In this document: positions 44,178-53,404 of the stretch, in pieces
Layout: every line of letters begins with the position of its first letter
Position numbering within the stretch: the stretch's first letter is position 1
From: Pseudarthrobacter sp. ATCC 49987
GTDB taxonomy: Bacteria > Actinomycetota > Actinomycetes > Actinomycetales > Micrococcaceae
DNA length: 64,000 bases
Direction: 5' to 3'
NCBI RefSeq assembly: GCF_009928425.1
Contig: NZ_JAABNS010000001.1
Location: forward strand, 930,001 to 994,000
Made by a program: the position numbers and the translations under genes
The notes under the pieces: generated by a model
Database searches by the model: none
Seen by the model: the letters and a program-made list of their open reading frames with translations, nothing else
What the model was told of the DNA's origin: nothing

Positions 44178-45440
44178 ATGACTTCTCCCGCTGCGACCCC
44201 CCGCAGGCATAGACTGCGATCCCTCGACGGGTGTAGGGGAATAGCTGCTCTGATTGTGCTGATCCATCATTCTGCGCTGACAGTCCCGGAGTTCGCCAAT
44301 CTCTATCTGGGGAACCTAGTCCTGCCGAAAGAGGGGAGTCTGCTCTGGTGGCTGAATGGCACACCCTTGAAGGTTTTCACAGCTGGCGGCGAGGCAGTTC
44401 TTCTCTTCTTCGTTCTGAGCGGACTGGTGGTTTCCCTCCCTGTTCTCCGGGCCAGGCAGTTCGACTGGGTTGCCTACTTCTTCACGCGAACCATCCGGCT
44501 TTGGGTTCCAGTCGCGGCCTCATTGGTGCTGGCCGCAATCTGCCTCTCGATAGCCGTACCAGACGCAAATGTCGCAGTAAGCAAGTGGGTCACGCTCTCC
44601 AACGTGCCAGTCCCCGAGTGGCAGGAAGTCGTCCGGGGGTTCGACGCGGTGCGCGGGCCGACCCGGATTAACAACCCGCTATGGTCGCTCCAGTGGGAGT
44701 TTCTATTCTCTCTCTTGCTGCCAGTCTTCGTGGGCATCGCAGTTGTGTTGAGACGCTGGGCGGCAGCGACCATCACCCTCTGCACAGGTTTCGCTGCCAT
44801 TGGATACCTCCACCAGATTGAGTACCTGGTTTACTTTTCCGCGTTTCTGGCAGGTGCGCTGATCGCGTTTACTGTGATTGATCGACCACGGAAAGCCGCC
44901 AAGGCCGGCACGTCTTTCCGTGGCCAACTAGTTTGGTTTGCCGTCTTCGTCGCCGGGATCCTGCTCATGTGCGCGTATTGGATGTTGTTCGTGGGATCCG
45001 TGTCGGACCACCCGACATTGGCGTTCGCCAAGTCACTGAGCATTCCCGGAGCGGTGCTTATCGTGCTTTCAGCCGTGTTCTCGCGGCCCGTTTGCCGGCT
45101 TCTCGAACTCCCCCCGGTACAGTGGCTCGGCAGGATCTCCTTCAGCCTCTACCTCGTCCATGTGCCGATTCTGGTCCTTTTCAGTCGAATGCTGGGCTCG
45201 GATCACTGGATGCGGGCTCTGCTCTTTGCCGTACCGACAACCTTTGTCGTTGCCTGGCTGTTTTCCCGGATCATCGAAGTGCCCTCTCACCGCCTTGCCA
45301 AATGGACGGGAAGTCTTATGAGCGGGAAGGTGTCCGAGGTCATCACCCGTCCTCCGGCACGCAAGAGTGAACCGCTGGAATCCGGCCTTGAGCCCGTAAT
45401 CAATGACGCACGGCATCCCTTGGGACAGTCGGGCGATTGA
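44178..45440 (+). CDS. Acyltransferase family 3 membrane protein (OafA-like)
   Basis: 420 residues with about ten membrane helices. The N-terminal block RLRSLDGCRGIAALIVLIHH contains the R-x-D-G-x-R-G motif and His residues typical of AT3 enzymes, followed by LFFVLSGLV. The family moves acyl groups (often acetyl) from the cytoplasm onto surface sugars, so this is the probable polysaccharide O-acylation gene of the region. The soluble C-terminus is short, with no SGNH domain. The 190 bp before it show nothing definite. Confidence 0.85.
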   Translation: MTSPAATPRRHRLRSLDGCRGIAALIVLIHHSALTVPEFANLYLGNLVLPKEGSLLWWLNGTPLKVFTAGGEAVLLFFVLSGLVVSLPVLRARQFDWVAYFFTRTIRLWVPVAASLVLAAICLSIAVPDANVAVSKWVTLSNVPVPEWQEVVRGFDAVRGPTRINNPLWSLQWEFLFSLLLPVFVGIAVVLRRWAAATITLCTGFAAIGYLHQIEYLVYFSAFLAGALIAFTVIDRPRKAAKAGTSFRGQLVWFAVFVAGILLMCAYWMLFVGSVSDHPTLAFAKSLSIPGAVLIVLSAVFSRPVCRLLELPPVQWLGRISFSLYLVHVPILVLFSRMLGSDHWMRALLFAVPTTFVVAWLFSRIIEVPSHRLAKWTGSLMSGKVSEVITRPPARKSEPLESGLEPVINDARHPLGQSGD

Positions 45441-45539
45441 CTCGTACGGAGCAGAAAATCGTTCGTGGCGAGTGAACCCTAACTCATCAAAAAATCGTCC
45501 CGATGATCGCAGTGTTTTGCACAAGCAGTGACTGCACCC

Positions 45540-45568
45540 TTGCCCTGCCAGGCGGCCTCCCCTAGCTT
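45540..45568 (+). promoter_or_regulatory. Promoter of the tad operon
   Basis: -35 TTGCCC (45540-45545), 17-bp spacer, -10 TAGCTT (45563-45568). The leader would be about 47 bases to the tadA GTG and contains a hairpin. Confidence 0.55.
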
Positions 45569-45581
45569 TAACCCAATTGCA

Positions 45582-45601
45582 CCGCCCAGGGGACAGGGCG
45601 G
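45582..45601 (+). other. Leader hairpin upstream of tadA
   Basis: CCGCCC (45582-45587) pairs with GGGCGG (45596-45601) across an eight-base loop, ending ten bases before the GGGGG ribosome site of tadA. It could modulate translation. Confidence 0.45.
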
Positions 45602-45621
45602 CAGTCATATTGGGGGCCACC

Positions 45622-46845
45622 GTGGAGGCTGTACGCATTGTCGAGGACGAAGTCCGCGAGTTAATTCGCCGGCGCGGCCTCGACCCCCTGCTGCAGGCCG
45701 GTGAAGTCCGGCGCCTCGTCGAGGCAGCGGTCATGGATTACGACGAGCGCGCCTTGCTGGCGCCCCTCCCGCCGATCGGCCCGTTGGAAACCGCCCGGAG
45801 GTTCGTCTTCGACGCCGTCGCCGGGTTCGGCGCCCTCCAGCCCCTGCTCGACGACCCCGCCATCGAGGAAATTTGGCTCAACGCGCCCAACGAAATCTAT
45901 GTGGCACGCAACGGCGAATCCGAGCTGACCTCGGTCTCGCTCACGGACCAGCAGGTCCGGGACCTCGTGGAACGGATGCTCAAAAGTTCCGGGCGCCGCC
46001 TGGATATGTCTTCCCCCTTCGTGGACGCCGCGCTGCCTGACGGGTCCCGCCTGCACGTCGTGATTCCGGACGTGACGCGGCGCCACTGGGCCATCAACAT
46101 CCGCAAATTCGTGGTGAAGGCCAGCCGGCTGGAACACCTCGTGGAACTTGGCACGCTGACGCCCCAGGCAGCCCGGTTCCTCGGCGCGGCTGTGGCCAGC
46201 GGGCTGAACATCCTGGTCTCCGGTGCAACCCAGGCCGGCAAAACCACCATGCTTAACTGCCTGGCGGCGAGCATTGGAACCCGCGAACGCGTCATCACCG
46301 TCGAGGAGATCTTCGAGCTGCAGTTTCCCCTGCGGGACGTCGTCGGGCTGCAGTGCCGGCAGCCAAACCTGGAGGGCGAAGGCGAAATTCCCATGCGCAG
46401 GCTGGTCAAGGAGGCTCTGCGCATGCGCCCCGACCGGTTGGTGGTGGGCGAAGTCCGGGAAGCCGAGAGCCTGGACATGCTCATCGCCTTGAATTCTGGC
46501 CTTCCAGGGATGTGCACGGTCCACGCAAACTCGGCCCGCGACGCAGTCACGAAGATCTGCACGCTGCCGTTGCTAGCTGGCGAGAACATCTCGAGTGCCT
46601 TCGTGGTGCCGACAGTCGCATCCTGTATCGACCTCGTGGTCCACTGCGCCCGGCACGCGAGCGGACGGCGCGAAGTGACGGAGATCCTGTCGTTGGGCCG
46701 GCGCGTGGAAAACGGCATCATCGAATCCTCCATGGTCTTCGCCCTCGCCGACGGCCGGCTGCAGCCCAGGGCCAACTCGATGCCGGCAGCCGAGAAGTTT
46801 GCCCGGGCTGGGTACGACGTCGCGGCACTGCTGGAGCCACGCTGA
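45622..46845 (+). CDS. tadA: Tad pilus ATPase TadA/CpaF
   Basis: 407 residues, GTG start five bases after GGGGG (45612-45616). N-terminal helical domain, then the secretion-ATPase core with Walker A GATQAGKTT (201-209), the Asp box (VITVEEIFELQ) and the His/Walker B region LVVGEVREAES (273-283), and GMCTVHANSARDAV. It powers assembly of type IVb (Flp/Tad) pili at the inner face of the membrane. First gene of a tightly packed operon; it overlaps tadB by one base. Confidence 0.93.
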   Translation: MEAVRIVEDEVRELIRRRGLDPLLQAGEVRRLVEAAVMDYDERALLAPLPPIGPLETARRFVFDAVAGFGALQPLLDDPAIEEIWLNAPNEIYVARNGESELTSVSLTDQQVRDLVERMLKSSGRRLDMSSPFVDAALPDGSRLHVVIPDVTRRHWAINIRKFVVKASRLEHLVELGTLTPQAARFLGAAVASGLNILVSGATQAGKTTMLNCLAASIGTRERVITVEEIFELQFPLRDVVGLQCRQPNLEGEGEIPMRRLVKEALRMRPDRLVVGEVREAESLDMLIALNSGLPGMCTVHANSARDAVTKICTLPLLAGENISSAFVVPTVASCIDLVVHCARHASGRREVTEILSLGRRVENGIIESSMVFALADGRLQPRANSMPAAEKFARAGYDVAALLEPR

Positions 46846-47699
46846 TGGCGGCGCTGCTCGGCATGCTTGCCGGGGCCGGACTCCTGCTGATCTGGTGGTC
46901 CGCCTGGGAACAGCCCACGGCGGCCCGCCCCAGGGAGCGAAGCAGCCGGCTGGAGGATTTGCTGCGATCAGCAGGAATTGAGAAGGTCAGCGGCGCCGGC
47001 CTGCTGGCGACCTGCCTCGGCATCGGAGCGGTCACGATGCTCGTTTTCTTCGCCGTGACCAGGTCATGGCCGATCTCTGGCTGCTTTGGCCTGTTTGGCG
47101 GCTGGCTGCCCATGGCCGTCGTCAAGTGGCGCGCACGGAAGCGGAGCGCTGTCCTGCGCCAGTTATGGCCCGACGTCGTCGACCACCTCCGGTCGGCGAT
47201 CCGCGCCGGGCTGTCGCTCCCGGAAGCCGTCATCCAGCTGGGCGACAAGGGTCCCGAAGAGCTCCGACACGTGTTCCGGGACTTCGGCTCGGACTACCGC
47301 TCCGGCGGGCAGTTCGATCCCTCCTTGACGCGGCTGAAGGACCGGCTGGCGGACCCCGTGGCGGACCGGATCGTCGAGGCACTCCGACTGACGAGGGAGG
47401 TGGGCGGGTCGGATCTGGGCCGGCTGCTGGGCACGCTGGCGGAGTTCCTGCGCGAGAGCGCCCGCACCCGGAGCGAGCTGGAGGCCCGGCAGTCCTGGAC
47501 CGTCAACGCCGCGCGCCTCGCTGTGGCCGCCCCCTGGCTGGTCCTGGTCCTGCTGGCAAGCCGGCCCGAAGCGGTGGCTGCCTACAACACTCCCCTCGGG
47601 GCTGCCGTCCTGCTGGGGGGACTGGTGGTCTCTCTGGTCTCCTATGCCATCATGCTGCGCATTGGCGCGCTCCCGGCAGATGAGCGGGTCCTTCGATGA
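46845..47699 (+). CDS. tadB: Tad pilus membrane platform protein TadB
   Basis: 284 residues. Two N-terminal membrane helices, a cytoplasmic T2SSF domain (LRQLWPDVVDHLRSAIRAGLSLPEAV ... LRLTREVGGSDLGRLLGTLAEFLRE) and two C-terminal helices. ATG 46845 shares the A of the tadA TGA. With TadC it forms the inner-membrane platform on which TadA acts. Overlaps tadC by ATGA. Confidence 0.9.
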   Translation: MAALLGMLAGAGLLLIWWSAWEQPTAARPRERSSRLEDLLRSAGIEKVSGAGLLATCLGIGAVTMLVFFAVTRSWPISGCFGLFGGWLPMAVVKWRARKRSAVLRQLWPDVVDHLRSAIRAGLSLPEAVIQLGDKGPEELRHVFRDFGSDYRSGGQFDPSLTRLKDRLADPVADRIVEALRLTREVGGSDLGRLLGTLAEFLRESARTRSELEARQSWTVNAARLAVAAPWLVLVLLASRPEAVAAYNTPLGAAVLLGGLVVSLVSYAIMLRIGALPADERVLR

Positions 47700-48637
47700 C
47701 CGGGCTGACGGCGGCTGCCGTTGTCTGCGGAGTCGTACTAGGCAGCGGAGTCTGGTTGCTGCTGGTCAGGCTGCCGTTCATGCGGCCGACCACGTTCGTC
47801 GAACGCATCCGCCCGCAGCTGAAGTCCCACAACCTGGAATCCCGGCTCCTGCGAACCGTGCCGGGCAACATCACCCCGTTCGGGCCCCTGGAACGAATCC
47901 TGCGTCCTGTCATCGGCGACGCCGTCACCTGGCTGGGCAGGCTGAATCCCGGGTCCTTGGCCTTGAACCGCCGCCTGGCCAGGGCCGGGAGCGCCAAGAC
48001 GCCCGCCGACTTCCGGGCCGAACAGCTCCTCTGGGGCGCGGGCGGCTTCGTTGCGGCGGTCGGGGCAGTCGTGCTCTTCGGCGCGGCCGGACGGTTCAGC
48101 CCCCTGCTCGCCGTCGTCCTGGTGATTGGCAGCGCCGCCGGCGGATTTCTGTTGCGGGACTATCTGCTGGGCGCCCGGATCAGGAAGCGCGAAGCGCGCA
48201 TGATGGCGGAATTCCCCAGCATCGCCGAACTCATGGCGCTCGCCGTCAGTGCGGGAGAAAGTGCCACAGGCGCGCTGGACCGGGTGTGCCGCAGCGCCCG
48301 GGGAGAGCTGTCCAAGGACTTCACCCGTGTCCTGGCGGAGACCCGGGCGGGGAAACCACTCGTGGAAGCACTCCAGGAGTTTTCCGCACGGACCGAGCTT
48401 GGCCCGTTGCTCCGCTTCGTGGACGGGCTGATCGTCGCCGTCGAACGCGGGACACCGCTCGCTGAGGTGCTGAGGGCGCAGGCCCAGGACGTCCGTGATA
48501 CGGCAAAGCGCGAGCTGATGGAGTCGGCAGGCAAGAAGGAAATCGGAATGATGGTGCCGGTCGTCTTCGGCGTCCTGCCGCTGACGGTCGTGTTCGCCGT
48601 CTTTCCCGGCCTGGCCGCCATCAGCATGGGTTTGTAG
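47696..48637 (+). CDS. tadC: Tad pilus membrane platform protein TadC
   Basis: 313 residues with the same organisation as TadB: N-terminal helix (LTAAAVVCGVVLGSGVWLLLV), a middle helix pair, a T2SSF domain (EFPSIAELMALAVSAGESATGALDRV, then FVDGLIVAVERGTPLAEVLRAQ), and a C-terminal helix (MVPVVFGVLPLTVVFAVFPGL). Four-base overlap with tadB and 63 bp before the pilin candidate. Confidence 0.9.
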   Translation: MTGLTAAAVVCGVVLGSGVWLLLVRLPFMRPTTFVERIRPQLKSHNLESRLLRTVPGNITPFGPLERILRPVIGDAVTWLGRLNPGSLALNRRLARAGSAKTPADFRAEQLLWGAGGFVAAVGAVVLFGAAGRFSPLLAVVLVIGSAAGGFLLRDYLLGARIRKREARMMAEFPSIAELMALAVSAGESATGALDRVCRSARGELSKDFTRVLAETRAGKPLVEALQEFSARTELGPLLRFVDGLIVAVERGTPLAEVLRAQAQDVRDTAKRELMESAGKKEIGMMVPVVFGVLPLTVVFAVFPGLAAISMGL

Positions 48638-48700
48638 CAGCAAAGGAACCAGCAAGGAAGCACCAGGACAACAACCGCACCGCCGACCAAAGGGGAGACC

Positions 48701-48967
48701 GTGAAACAGATCCTAAACCGCATGGCACTGTTGCTCTGCACCATCAGCCTGGTGCCCGGGCTGGCCAGACATCCCGGGGCACACGGGTCCACGGGGCGGC
48801 TGCCTGAGCGGGGCGGCGATCACGGCGACCATCGCGAGCGGGGCGACGTGCCCGGTTGGGTGATGATCACCCTGATGTCGGCCGTCCTGGTCGCCGCACT
48901 CCTTGCGCTCGCCGGGCCGGCACTGGAAGGGCTGTTCAACCAGGCCATGGACAAGGTCGGGCAGTAA
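48701..48967 (+). CDS. Small Flp-type pilin candidate
   Basis: 88 residues, GTG start five bases after GGGGAG. An unusual N-terminal half (an early hydrophobic stretch MALLLCTISLVPGLA, then a His/Gly/Arg-rich segment) is followed by RGDVPGWVMITLMSAVLVAALLALAG and a short tail ending AMDKVGQ. The single helix preceded by Gly and a charged block is what a Flp-family pilin looks like after prepilin processing, and the position between tadC and the TadE-like genes fits. No prepilin peptidase (TadV) gene lies in the window. Pilin identity is inferred. Confidence 0.6.
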   Translation: MKQILNRMALLLCTISLVPGLARHPGAHGSTGRLPERGGDHGDHRERGDVPGWVMITLMSAVLVAALLALAGPALEGLFNQAMDKVGQ

Positions 48968-48970
48968 CCC

Positions 48971-49369
48971 GTGCGCCTGCCCGGCACCGGCCGGGGCCGA
49001 AGTGACGAACGGGGTTCGGCGGTGGTGGACTTCGTCCTCGTGGGTGGACTGCTGACGCTGTTCTTCCTCGCGATCGTCCAGCTCACCCTTGTCCTCCACG
49101 TCCGGAACACGCTGATCGACGCCGCCGCTTCAGGCGCGAGATACGGCACCCTCGCGGACCGCGGCCCCGCGGACGCCCGGGAGCGGACCGCCCAGCTGAT
49201 CGGGGTCGCGCTGAACCAGGACTTTGCCACCGACGTGACCACAAGCGAAGCCACCTACCAGGGCATCCGGACCCTCGAAGTCACGGTCCGCGCGCCCCTG
49301 CCCGTAATCGGGCTGATCGGTCCCCGCGCAGTGCTGGAGGTGAAGGGGCATGCCGCCATCCAGCCCTAG
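48971..49369 (+). CDS. tadE: TadE-like pseudopilin
   Basis: 132 residues. N-terminal DERGSAVVDFVLVGGLLTLFFLAIVQLTLVLHVRNTLIDAAASGARYG is the TadE family block: Gly-Ser-Ala then V-V-[ED]-F and one membrane helix. The rest is a small extracytoplasmic domain. GTG start three bases after the pilin stop. TadE/F minor pilins are processed by the same peptidase and prime pilus assembly. Overlaps the next gene by 20 bases. Confidence 0.82.
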   Translation: MRLPGTGRGRSDERGSAVVDFVLVGGLLTLFFLAIVQLTLVLHVRNTLIDAAASGARYGTLADRGPADARERTAQLIGVALNQDFATDVTTSEATYQGIRTLEVTVRAPLPVIGLIGPRAVLEVKGHAAIQP

Positions 49370-49793
49370 CAGCGGCGACGTTGCCGAACGGGGAAGCGCC
49401 GTCGTCGAATTCACGTTTCTGTCACTGCTGCTGATGGTGCCGCTGGTCTACTTCATCATCACCATGGGCCAGCTCCAGGGCGGCTCCTTCGCGGTCGTCG
49501 GAGCCGCGGACCAGGCCGCCAAGGTCTTCGTCGCCCAGCCCGACGCCGGGGCCGGCCGGGCCGCCGCCGAGCAGGCCGTACTGCTGGCGCTCGCCGACCA
49601 CGGGCACCCGGCGGCGGACGCCCACATTGAAACGACGTGTGAACCGGCGGACTGCATGGCAGCTGGCTCGGCCGTGACGGTCACCGTCCATCTCACGGTG
49701 CCGCTGCCGTTCGTCCCGTTCAGCGAGGTGCTGGACCTGAACGCCGGGCAGCTCAGCGCCTCCGCCACCCAGCTGGTGGGCCGCTTCCGATGA
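49350..49793 (+). CDS. TadE/TadF-like pseudopilin
   Basis: 147 residues with ERGSAVVEFTFLSLLLMVPLVYFIITMGQLQGGSFAVVGAADQAAKV at the N-terminus, again the TadE block with the key glutamate. The soluble domain has two cysteines (ETTCEPADCMAA). Its start lies inside the previous gene (20-base overlap) and it overlaps the next by four bases, so all three are translationally coupled. A second minor pilin, equivalent to TadF. Confidence 0.8.
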   Translation: MPPSSPSSGDVAERGSAVVEFTFLSLLLMVPLVYFIITMGQLQGGSFAVVGAADQAAKVFVAQPDAGAGRAAAEQAVLLALADHGHPAADAHIETTCEPADCMAAGSAVTVTVHLTVPLPFVPFSEVLDLNAGQLSASATQLVGRFR

Positions 49794-50260
49794 GCCATGA
49801 CGGGACGGAGCAACCACACGGCGGCCAACCCCGCGACGCCGGGCAGCTGATGGTGCTGATTATCGGCTACGTGCTTCTGGCGCTGCTGCTCACCACCGTG
49901 GTCATCGCCGCCTCCAGCGTCTACATCGAGCACAAGAAGCTCCTGTCGATGGCCGACGGCGCCTCGGTGGCCGCTGCAGACAGCTTCACGCTGGGACAGC
50001 TCGAAACCGGTGGCGGCACCCCCACGGCAGTCCTGACCGGTGCCCGCGTGCGCAGCGCCGCCGTCGAGTTCCTGGACCGCAGCAGCGCCTTTGCCCGTTT
50101 CAGTGGACTCGCCGTCGGGCCGGGCACGGGCAGCCCGGACGGCTCGACCGCCGTCGTCGTGCTCAGCGCCGCTGTCCACCCGCCGGTGGTCAACTTCCTG
50201 GTCCCGGACGGCATCAGGATCGAGGCCAGTTCGACGGCGCGTTCCCGGCTCACGCGCTAG
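49790..50260 (+). CDS. TadG-like pilus assembly protein
   Basis: 156 residues. After a short hydrophilic start the segment DAGQLMVLIIGYVLLALLLTTVVIAASSVYIEHKKLLSMADGASVAAADSF is the N-terminal helix and adjacent motif of TadG/TadE-like (PF13400-type) proteins. The long von Willebrand domain of full TadG is absent. ATGA overlap upstream; last gene of the tad operon, 78 bp before prfB. Confidence 0.78.
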   Translation: MSHDGTEQPHGGQPRDAGQLMVLIIGYVLLALLLTTVVIAASSVYIEHKKLLSMADGASVAAADSFTLGQLETGGGTPTAVLTGARVRSAAVEFLDRSSAFARFSGLAVGPGTGSPDGSTAVVVLSAAVHPPVVNFLVPDGIRIEASSTARSRLTR

Positions 50261-50323
50261 GCCCGATATCACGTCCCGCAGCAATGTCCCGCGACCCAGT
50301 CCGGGCGGCCCGCACGGATAGCG

Positions 50324-50329
50324 TAGGCT
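50324..50329 (+). promoter_or_regulatory. -10 element of prfB
   Basis: TAGGCT ends nine bases before the prfB ATG. The transcript would have a leader of only two or three bases, and no Shine-Dalgarno sequence is present, so prfB is probably translated from a (nearly) leaderless mRNA. Confidence 0.5.
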
Positions 50330-50338
50330 TAAAAAACC

Positions 50339-51454
50339 ATGGCAAACATTGATTTTCCCGCAGAAATCCGCGCCCTCCGCGCCACCTACGCCTCGATCGA
50401 GAACGTTTCGAATGTCGACGCGCTGAAGGAGGACATCGCCGAACTCAGCGAACGGGCCGGCGAACCCAATCTGTGGGACGATCCCGCGGCCGCCCAGGTG
50501 ATCACATCGAGGCTCTCGCACCGCCAGTCCGAACTGGCACGCCTCGACTCGCTCGTCTCCCGGATCGACGACCTCGAGGTCCTCGTGGAGCTGGGCCAGG
50601 ACGAGGACGACGCCGCCTCGATGGGCGAAGCCGCCACGGAACTGGAATCGATCCGCAAGGCGCTCAAGGATCTCGAAGTCGTGACGCTGCTGTCCGGCGA
50701 GTTCGACGAGCGCGAAGCTGTCGTCACGATCCGCGCCGGCGCCGGGGGAGTGGACGCCGCGGACTTCGCGGAAATGCTGCTCCGGATGTACCTGCGCTGG
50801 GCCGAACGCCACGGCTACCCGACCACCATCATGGACACCTCCTACGCCGAAGAAGCCGGACTCAAGTCCGCCACCTTCGAGGTCAAGGCACCCTACGCCT
50901 ACGGCACGCTCAGTGTGGAGGCCGGCACCCACCGCCTGGTCCGGATCAGCCCCTTCGACAACCAGGGCCGCCGCCAGACCTCGTTCGCCGCCGTCGAAGT
51001 CATCCCGCTGATCGAGCAGACCGACTCCATTGACATCCCGGACAACGAGATCCGCGTCGACGTCTTCCGTTCCTCCGGCCCGGGCGGCCAGTCGGTCAAC
51101 ACCACCGACTCCGCCGTGCGCCTGACGCACATCCCCACCGGCACCGTCGTGTCGATGCAGAACGAGAAGTCCCAGCTGCAGAACCGCGCGGCGGCGCTGC
51201 GCGTGCTGCAGTCCCGGCTCCTGCTGCTGAAGAAGGAGCAGGAGGACGCGGAGAAAAAGGCGTTCGCCGGCGACGTAAAGGCCTCCTGGGGCGACCAGAT
51301 GCGCTCCTACGTCCTGAACCCGTACCAGATGGTCAAGGACCTCCGCACCGAGCACGAGGTCGGGAACACCTCGGCCGTGTTCGACGGCGAGATCGACGAC
51401 TTCATCGACGCCGGCATCCGCTGGCGGACCGACAACCGCAACGCGGACAAGTAG
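50339..51454 (+). CDS. prfB: Peptide chain release factor 2
   Basis: 371 residues. SPF tripeptide for UGA/UAA recognition (204-206) and the catalytic GGQ (249-251, [17 protein letters not shown]). The whole gene is in one frame: the programmed +1 frameshift at an early UGA seen in many bacterial prfB genes is absent, so autoregulation by that route is not available here. The ATG at 50339 follows a -10 element closely. The gene starts the prfB-ftsE-ftsX group common in actinobacteria. Confidence 0.97.
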   Translation: MANIDFPAEIRALRATYASIENVSNVDALKEDIAELSERAGEPNLWDDPAAAQVITSRLSHRQSELARLDSLVSRIDDLEVLVELGQDEDDAASMGEAATELESIRKALKDLEVVTLLSGEFDEREAVVTIRAGAGGVDAADFAEMLLRMYLRWAERHGYPTTIMDTSYAEEAGLKSATFEVKAPYAYGTLSVEAGTHRLVRISPFDNQGRRQTSFAAVEVIPLIEQTDSIDIPDNEIRVDVFRSSGPGGQSVNTTDSAVRLTHIPTGTVVSMQNEKSQLQNRAAALRVLQSRLLLLKKEQEDAEKKAFAGDVKASWGDQMRSYVLNPYQMVKDLRTEHEVGNTSAVFDGEIDDFIDAGIRWRTDNRNADK

Positions 51455-51658
51455 CGGCACGCTAGCATCACCTTCTGCCTCTCGCGTCACACCTGTCCCT
51501 CCCGTCTAATCCTGCGACACGCCCCTGCACGCGGTCCGATCCGCCGGAGCCCGTGCGTATAGTCGAGAAGCCGGAGCTCTACTTCCCCCACTAGAAAGCC
51601 CGCGCACCGGCAGCAGAACTGGGCCGTACCCGTCCACGTCCTGCAGGGTATTAGGTCC

Positions 51659-52468
51659 ATGATCCGTTTCGAAAATGTCACCAAGGTCTATGACCAGAAG
51701 GCGCGCCCCGCGCTGGATTCGATCAACCTTGAGATCGACCGCGGCGAATTCGCCTTCCTCGTCGGGGCCTCCGGTTCCGGCAAATCGACCTTCCTGCGCC
51801 TTGTCCTCAAGGAGGACCGCGCCTCGTCCGGCGCCGTCTACGTGGCCGGCCAGAACGTCGCAAACATCTCCAGCTGGCGCGTGCCCCGGCTCCGCCGCGG
51901 GATCGGCGTCGTGTTCCAGGACTTCCGCCTGCTGCCGCAGAAGACCGTCTTCGCCAACGTCGCCTTCGCGATGCAGGTCATCGGCAAGAGCCGCAGCGTC
52001 ATCCGCGACACCGTTCCCGAGGTCCTCAAGACCGTCGGCCTCGAAGGCAAGGAAAACCGCCTTCCGCACGAGCTCTCCGGCGGCGAGCAGCAGCGCGTGG
52101 CGATCGCCCGCGCCGTCGTCAACCGCCCGGGAATCCTGCTGGCCGATGAGCCCACCGGCAACCTGGACCCGACGACCTCCATGGGGATTATGGGCGTGCT
52201 GGACAAGATTAACCAGAACGGCACCACCGTGGTGATGGCCACCCACGACGACGACATCGTCAACGAGATGCGCAAACGCGTTGTCGAACTCCGCAACGGC
52301 GTCATCATCCGTGACGAGGCCAAGGCCCTCTACACCTCCATGATTCCGGTCGTCGGGCAATCGCGCCGCTTGCGGGATGCCAGCGGACGCGACGAACCGC
52401 AAGCCGCGGTAACCACCCGCAGCGAAGCCCGCGCCGAAGCGCGTGCCGCAGGGGAGGGGCAGCTGTGA
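51659..52468 (+). CDS. ftsE: Cell division ATPase FtsE
   Basis: 269 residues: ABC ATPase with Walker [10 protein letters not shown] (36-44), signature LSGGEQQR (139-146) and Walker B ILLADEP (159-165). FtsE is usually about 220-230 residues; here a basic/acidic tail of about 40 residues ([15 protein letters not shown] onward) is added. It drives the FtsX membrane partner to activate a wall hydrolase at the septum. GTGA overlap with ftsX. The 204 bp before it show no clear second promoter. Confidence 0.95.
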   Translation: MIRFENVTKVYDQKARPALDSINLEIDRGEFAFLVGASGSGKSTFLRLVLKEDRASSGAVYVAGQNVANISSWRVPRLRRGIGVVFQDFRLLPQKTVFANVAFAMQVIGKSRSVIRDTVPEVLKTVGLEGKENRLPHELSGGEQQRVAIARAVVNRPGILLADEPTGNLDPTTSMGIMGVLDKINQNGTTVVMATHDDDIVNEMRKRVVELRNGVIIRDEAKALYTSMIPVVGQSRRLRDASGRDEPQAAVTTRSEARAEARAAGEGQL

Positions 52469-53379
52469 GGCTCCAATTCGTCCTCGCCGAGATCGGCAGC
52501 GGCCTGCGCCGCAACCTCTCCATGGTGGTCTCCGTCATTCTGGTGACGTTCGTGTCTCTGACCTTCGTCGGCGCCGCGGGCATGCTGCAGCTGCAGATCA
52601 ACCAGATGAAGGGCTACTGGTACGACAAGGTCCAGGTCGCCATCTTCCTCTGCAGTGACGGTTCGACGGCGGCCGGCTGCGCCAGCGGCCCCGCCACCCC
52701 GGAGCAGCAGGACAACCTTGCCAAGCTGCTGGAATCGCCGGCGGTGGCCCAGTACGTCAACGACTTCCAGTTCGAGTCCAAGGACGACGCCTACAAGCAC
52801 TTCAAGGAACAGTTCTCCAACTCCCCGATTGTCGACTCGGTCACGCCGGACCAGCTCCCCGCCTCCTTCCGGATCAACATGAAGGACCCGGAGAAATACC
52901 AGATCATCAGCGAGACCTTCTCCTCGCAGGCCGGGGTCGAAACCGTGATCGACCAGCGCCAGCTCCTGGAGCGGCTCTTCTCGGTCATGAACGCCGCGTC
53001 CCTCGTGGCTGTGAGTGTCGCCGGCGTGATGATTGTCTGTGCCATCCTGCTGATCGCCACCACGATCCGGCTGTCGGCCTTCAGCCGGCGCCGGGAGACG
53101 GGGATCATGCGCCTGGTCGGGGCGTCGAAGATCGTGATCCAGCTGCCGTTCATCCTCGAGGGCGTGATTGCCGCCGTGATTGGCGCAGCCCTGGCCTCGG
53201 GAACGCTGTGGGCTGTGGCGCATTTCTTCCTCGGCGGTTACCTGTCCAAGCAGTATCCGGACACCGCCTTCATCTCCGCAGGTCAGACGCTGATCCTGGC
53301 GCCGGCTCTGATCGGACTCGGCGTCCTGCTGGCAGGCGTATCATCACTCCTGACCCTTCGTCGATACTTGAGGGTCTAG
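52465..53379 (+). CDS. ftsX: Cell division protein FtsX
   Basis: 304 residues, GTG start preceded by GGGGAGG. Membrane helix near residues 20-45, a large extracytoplasmic domain (about 45-175, with two Cys in [14 protein letters not shown]) that contacts the hydrolase, then three more helices ([53 protein letters not shown]). Standard FtsX topology. The partner hydrolase is encoded next. Confidence 0.95.
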   Translation: MRLQFVLAEIGSGLRRNLSMVVSVILVTFVSLTFVGAAGMLQLQINQMKGYWYDKVQVAIFLCSDGSTAAGCASGPATPEQQDNLAKLLESPAVAQYVNDFQFESKDDAYKHFKEQFSNSPIVDSVTPDQLPASFRINMKDPEKYQIISETFSSQAGVETVIDQRQLLERLFSVMNAASLVAVSVAGVMIVCAILLIATTIRLSAFSRRRETGIMRLVGASKIVIQLPFILEGVIAAVIGAALASGTLWAVAHFFLGGYLSKQYPDTAFISAGQTLILAPALIGLGVLLAGVSSLLTLRRYLRV

Positions 53380-53404
53380 CGTGCGCAACGAAAAAGGGAA
53401 CCCC

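Noticed and set aside
50339..51454. Programmed +1 frameshift in prfB
   Set aside because: The reading frame is uninterrupted from ATG to stop and no early in-frame UGA with a slippery site is present.
49448..51490. 680-codon minus-strand frame opposite the tad 3' genes and prfB
   Set aside because: Shadow of well-supported plus-strand genes with intact motifs.
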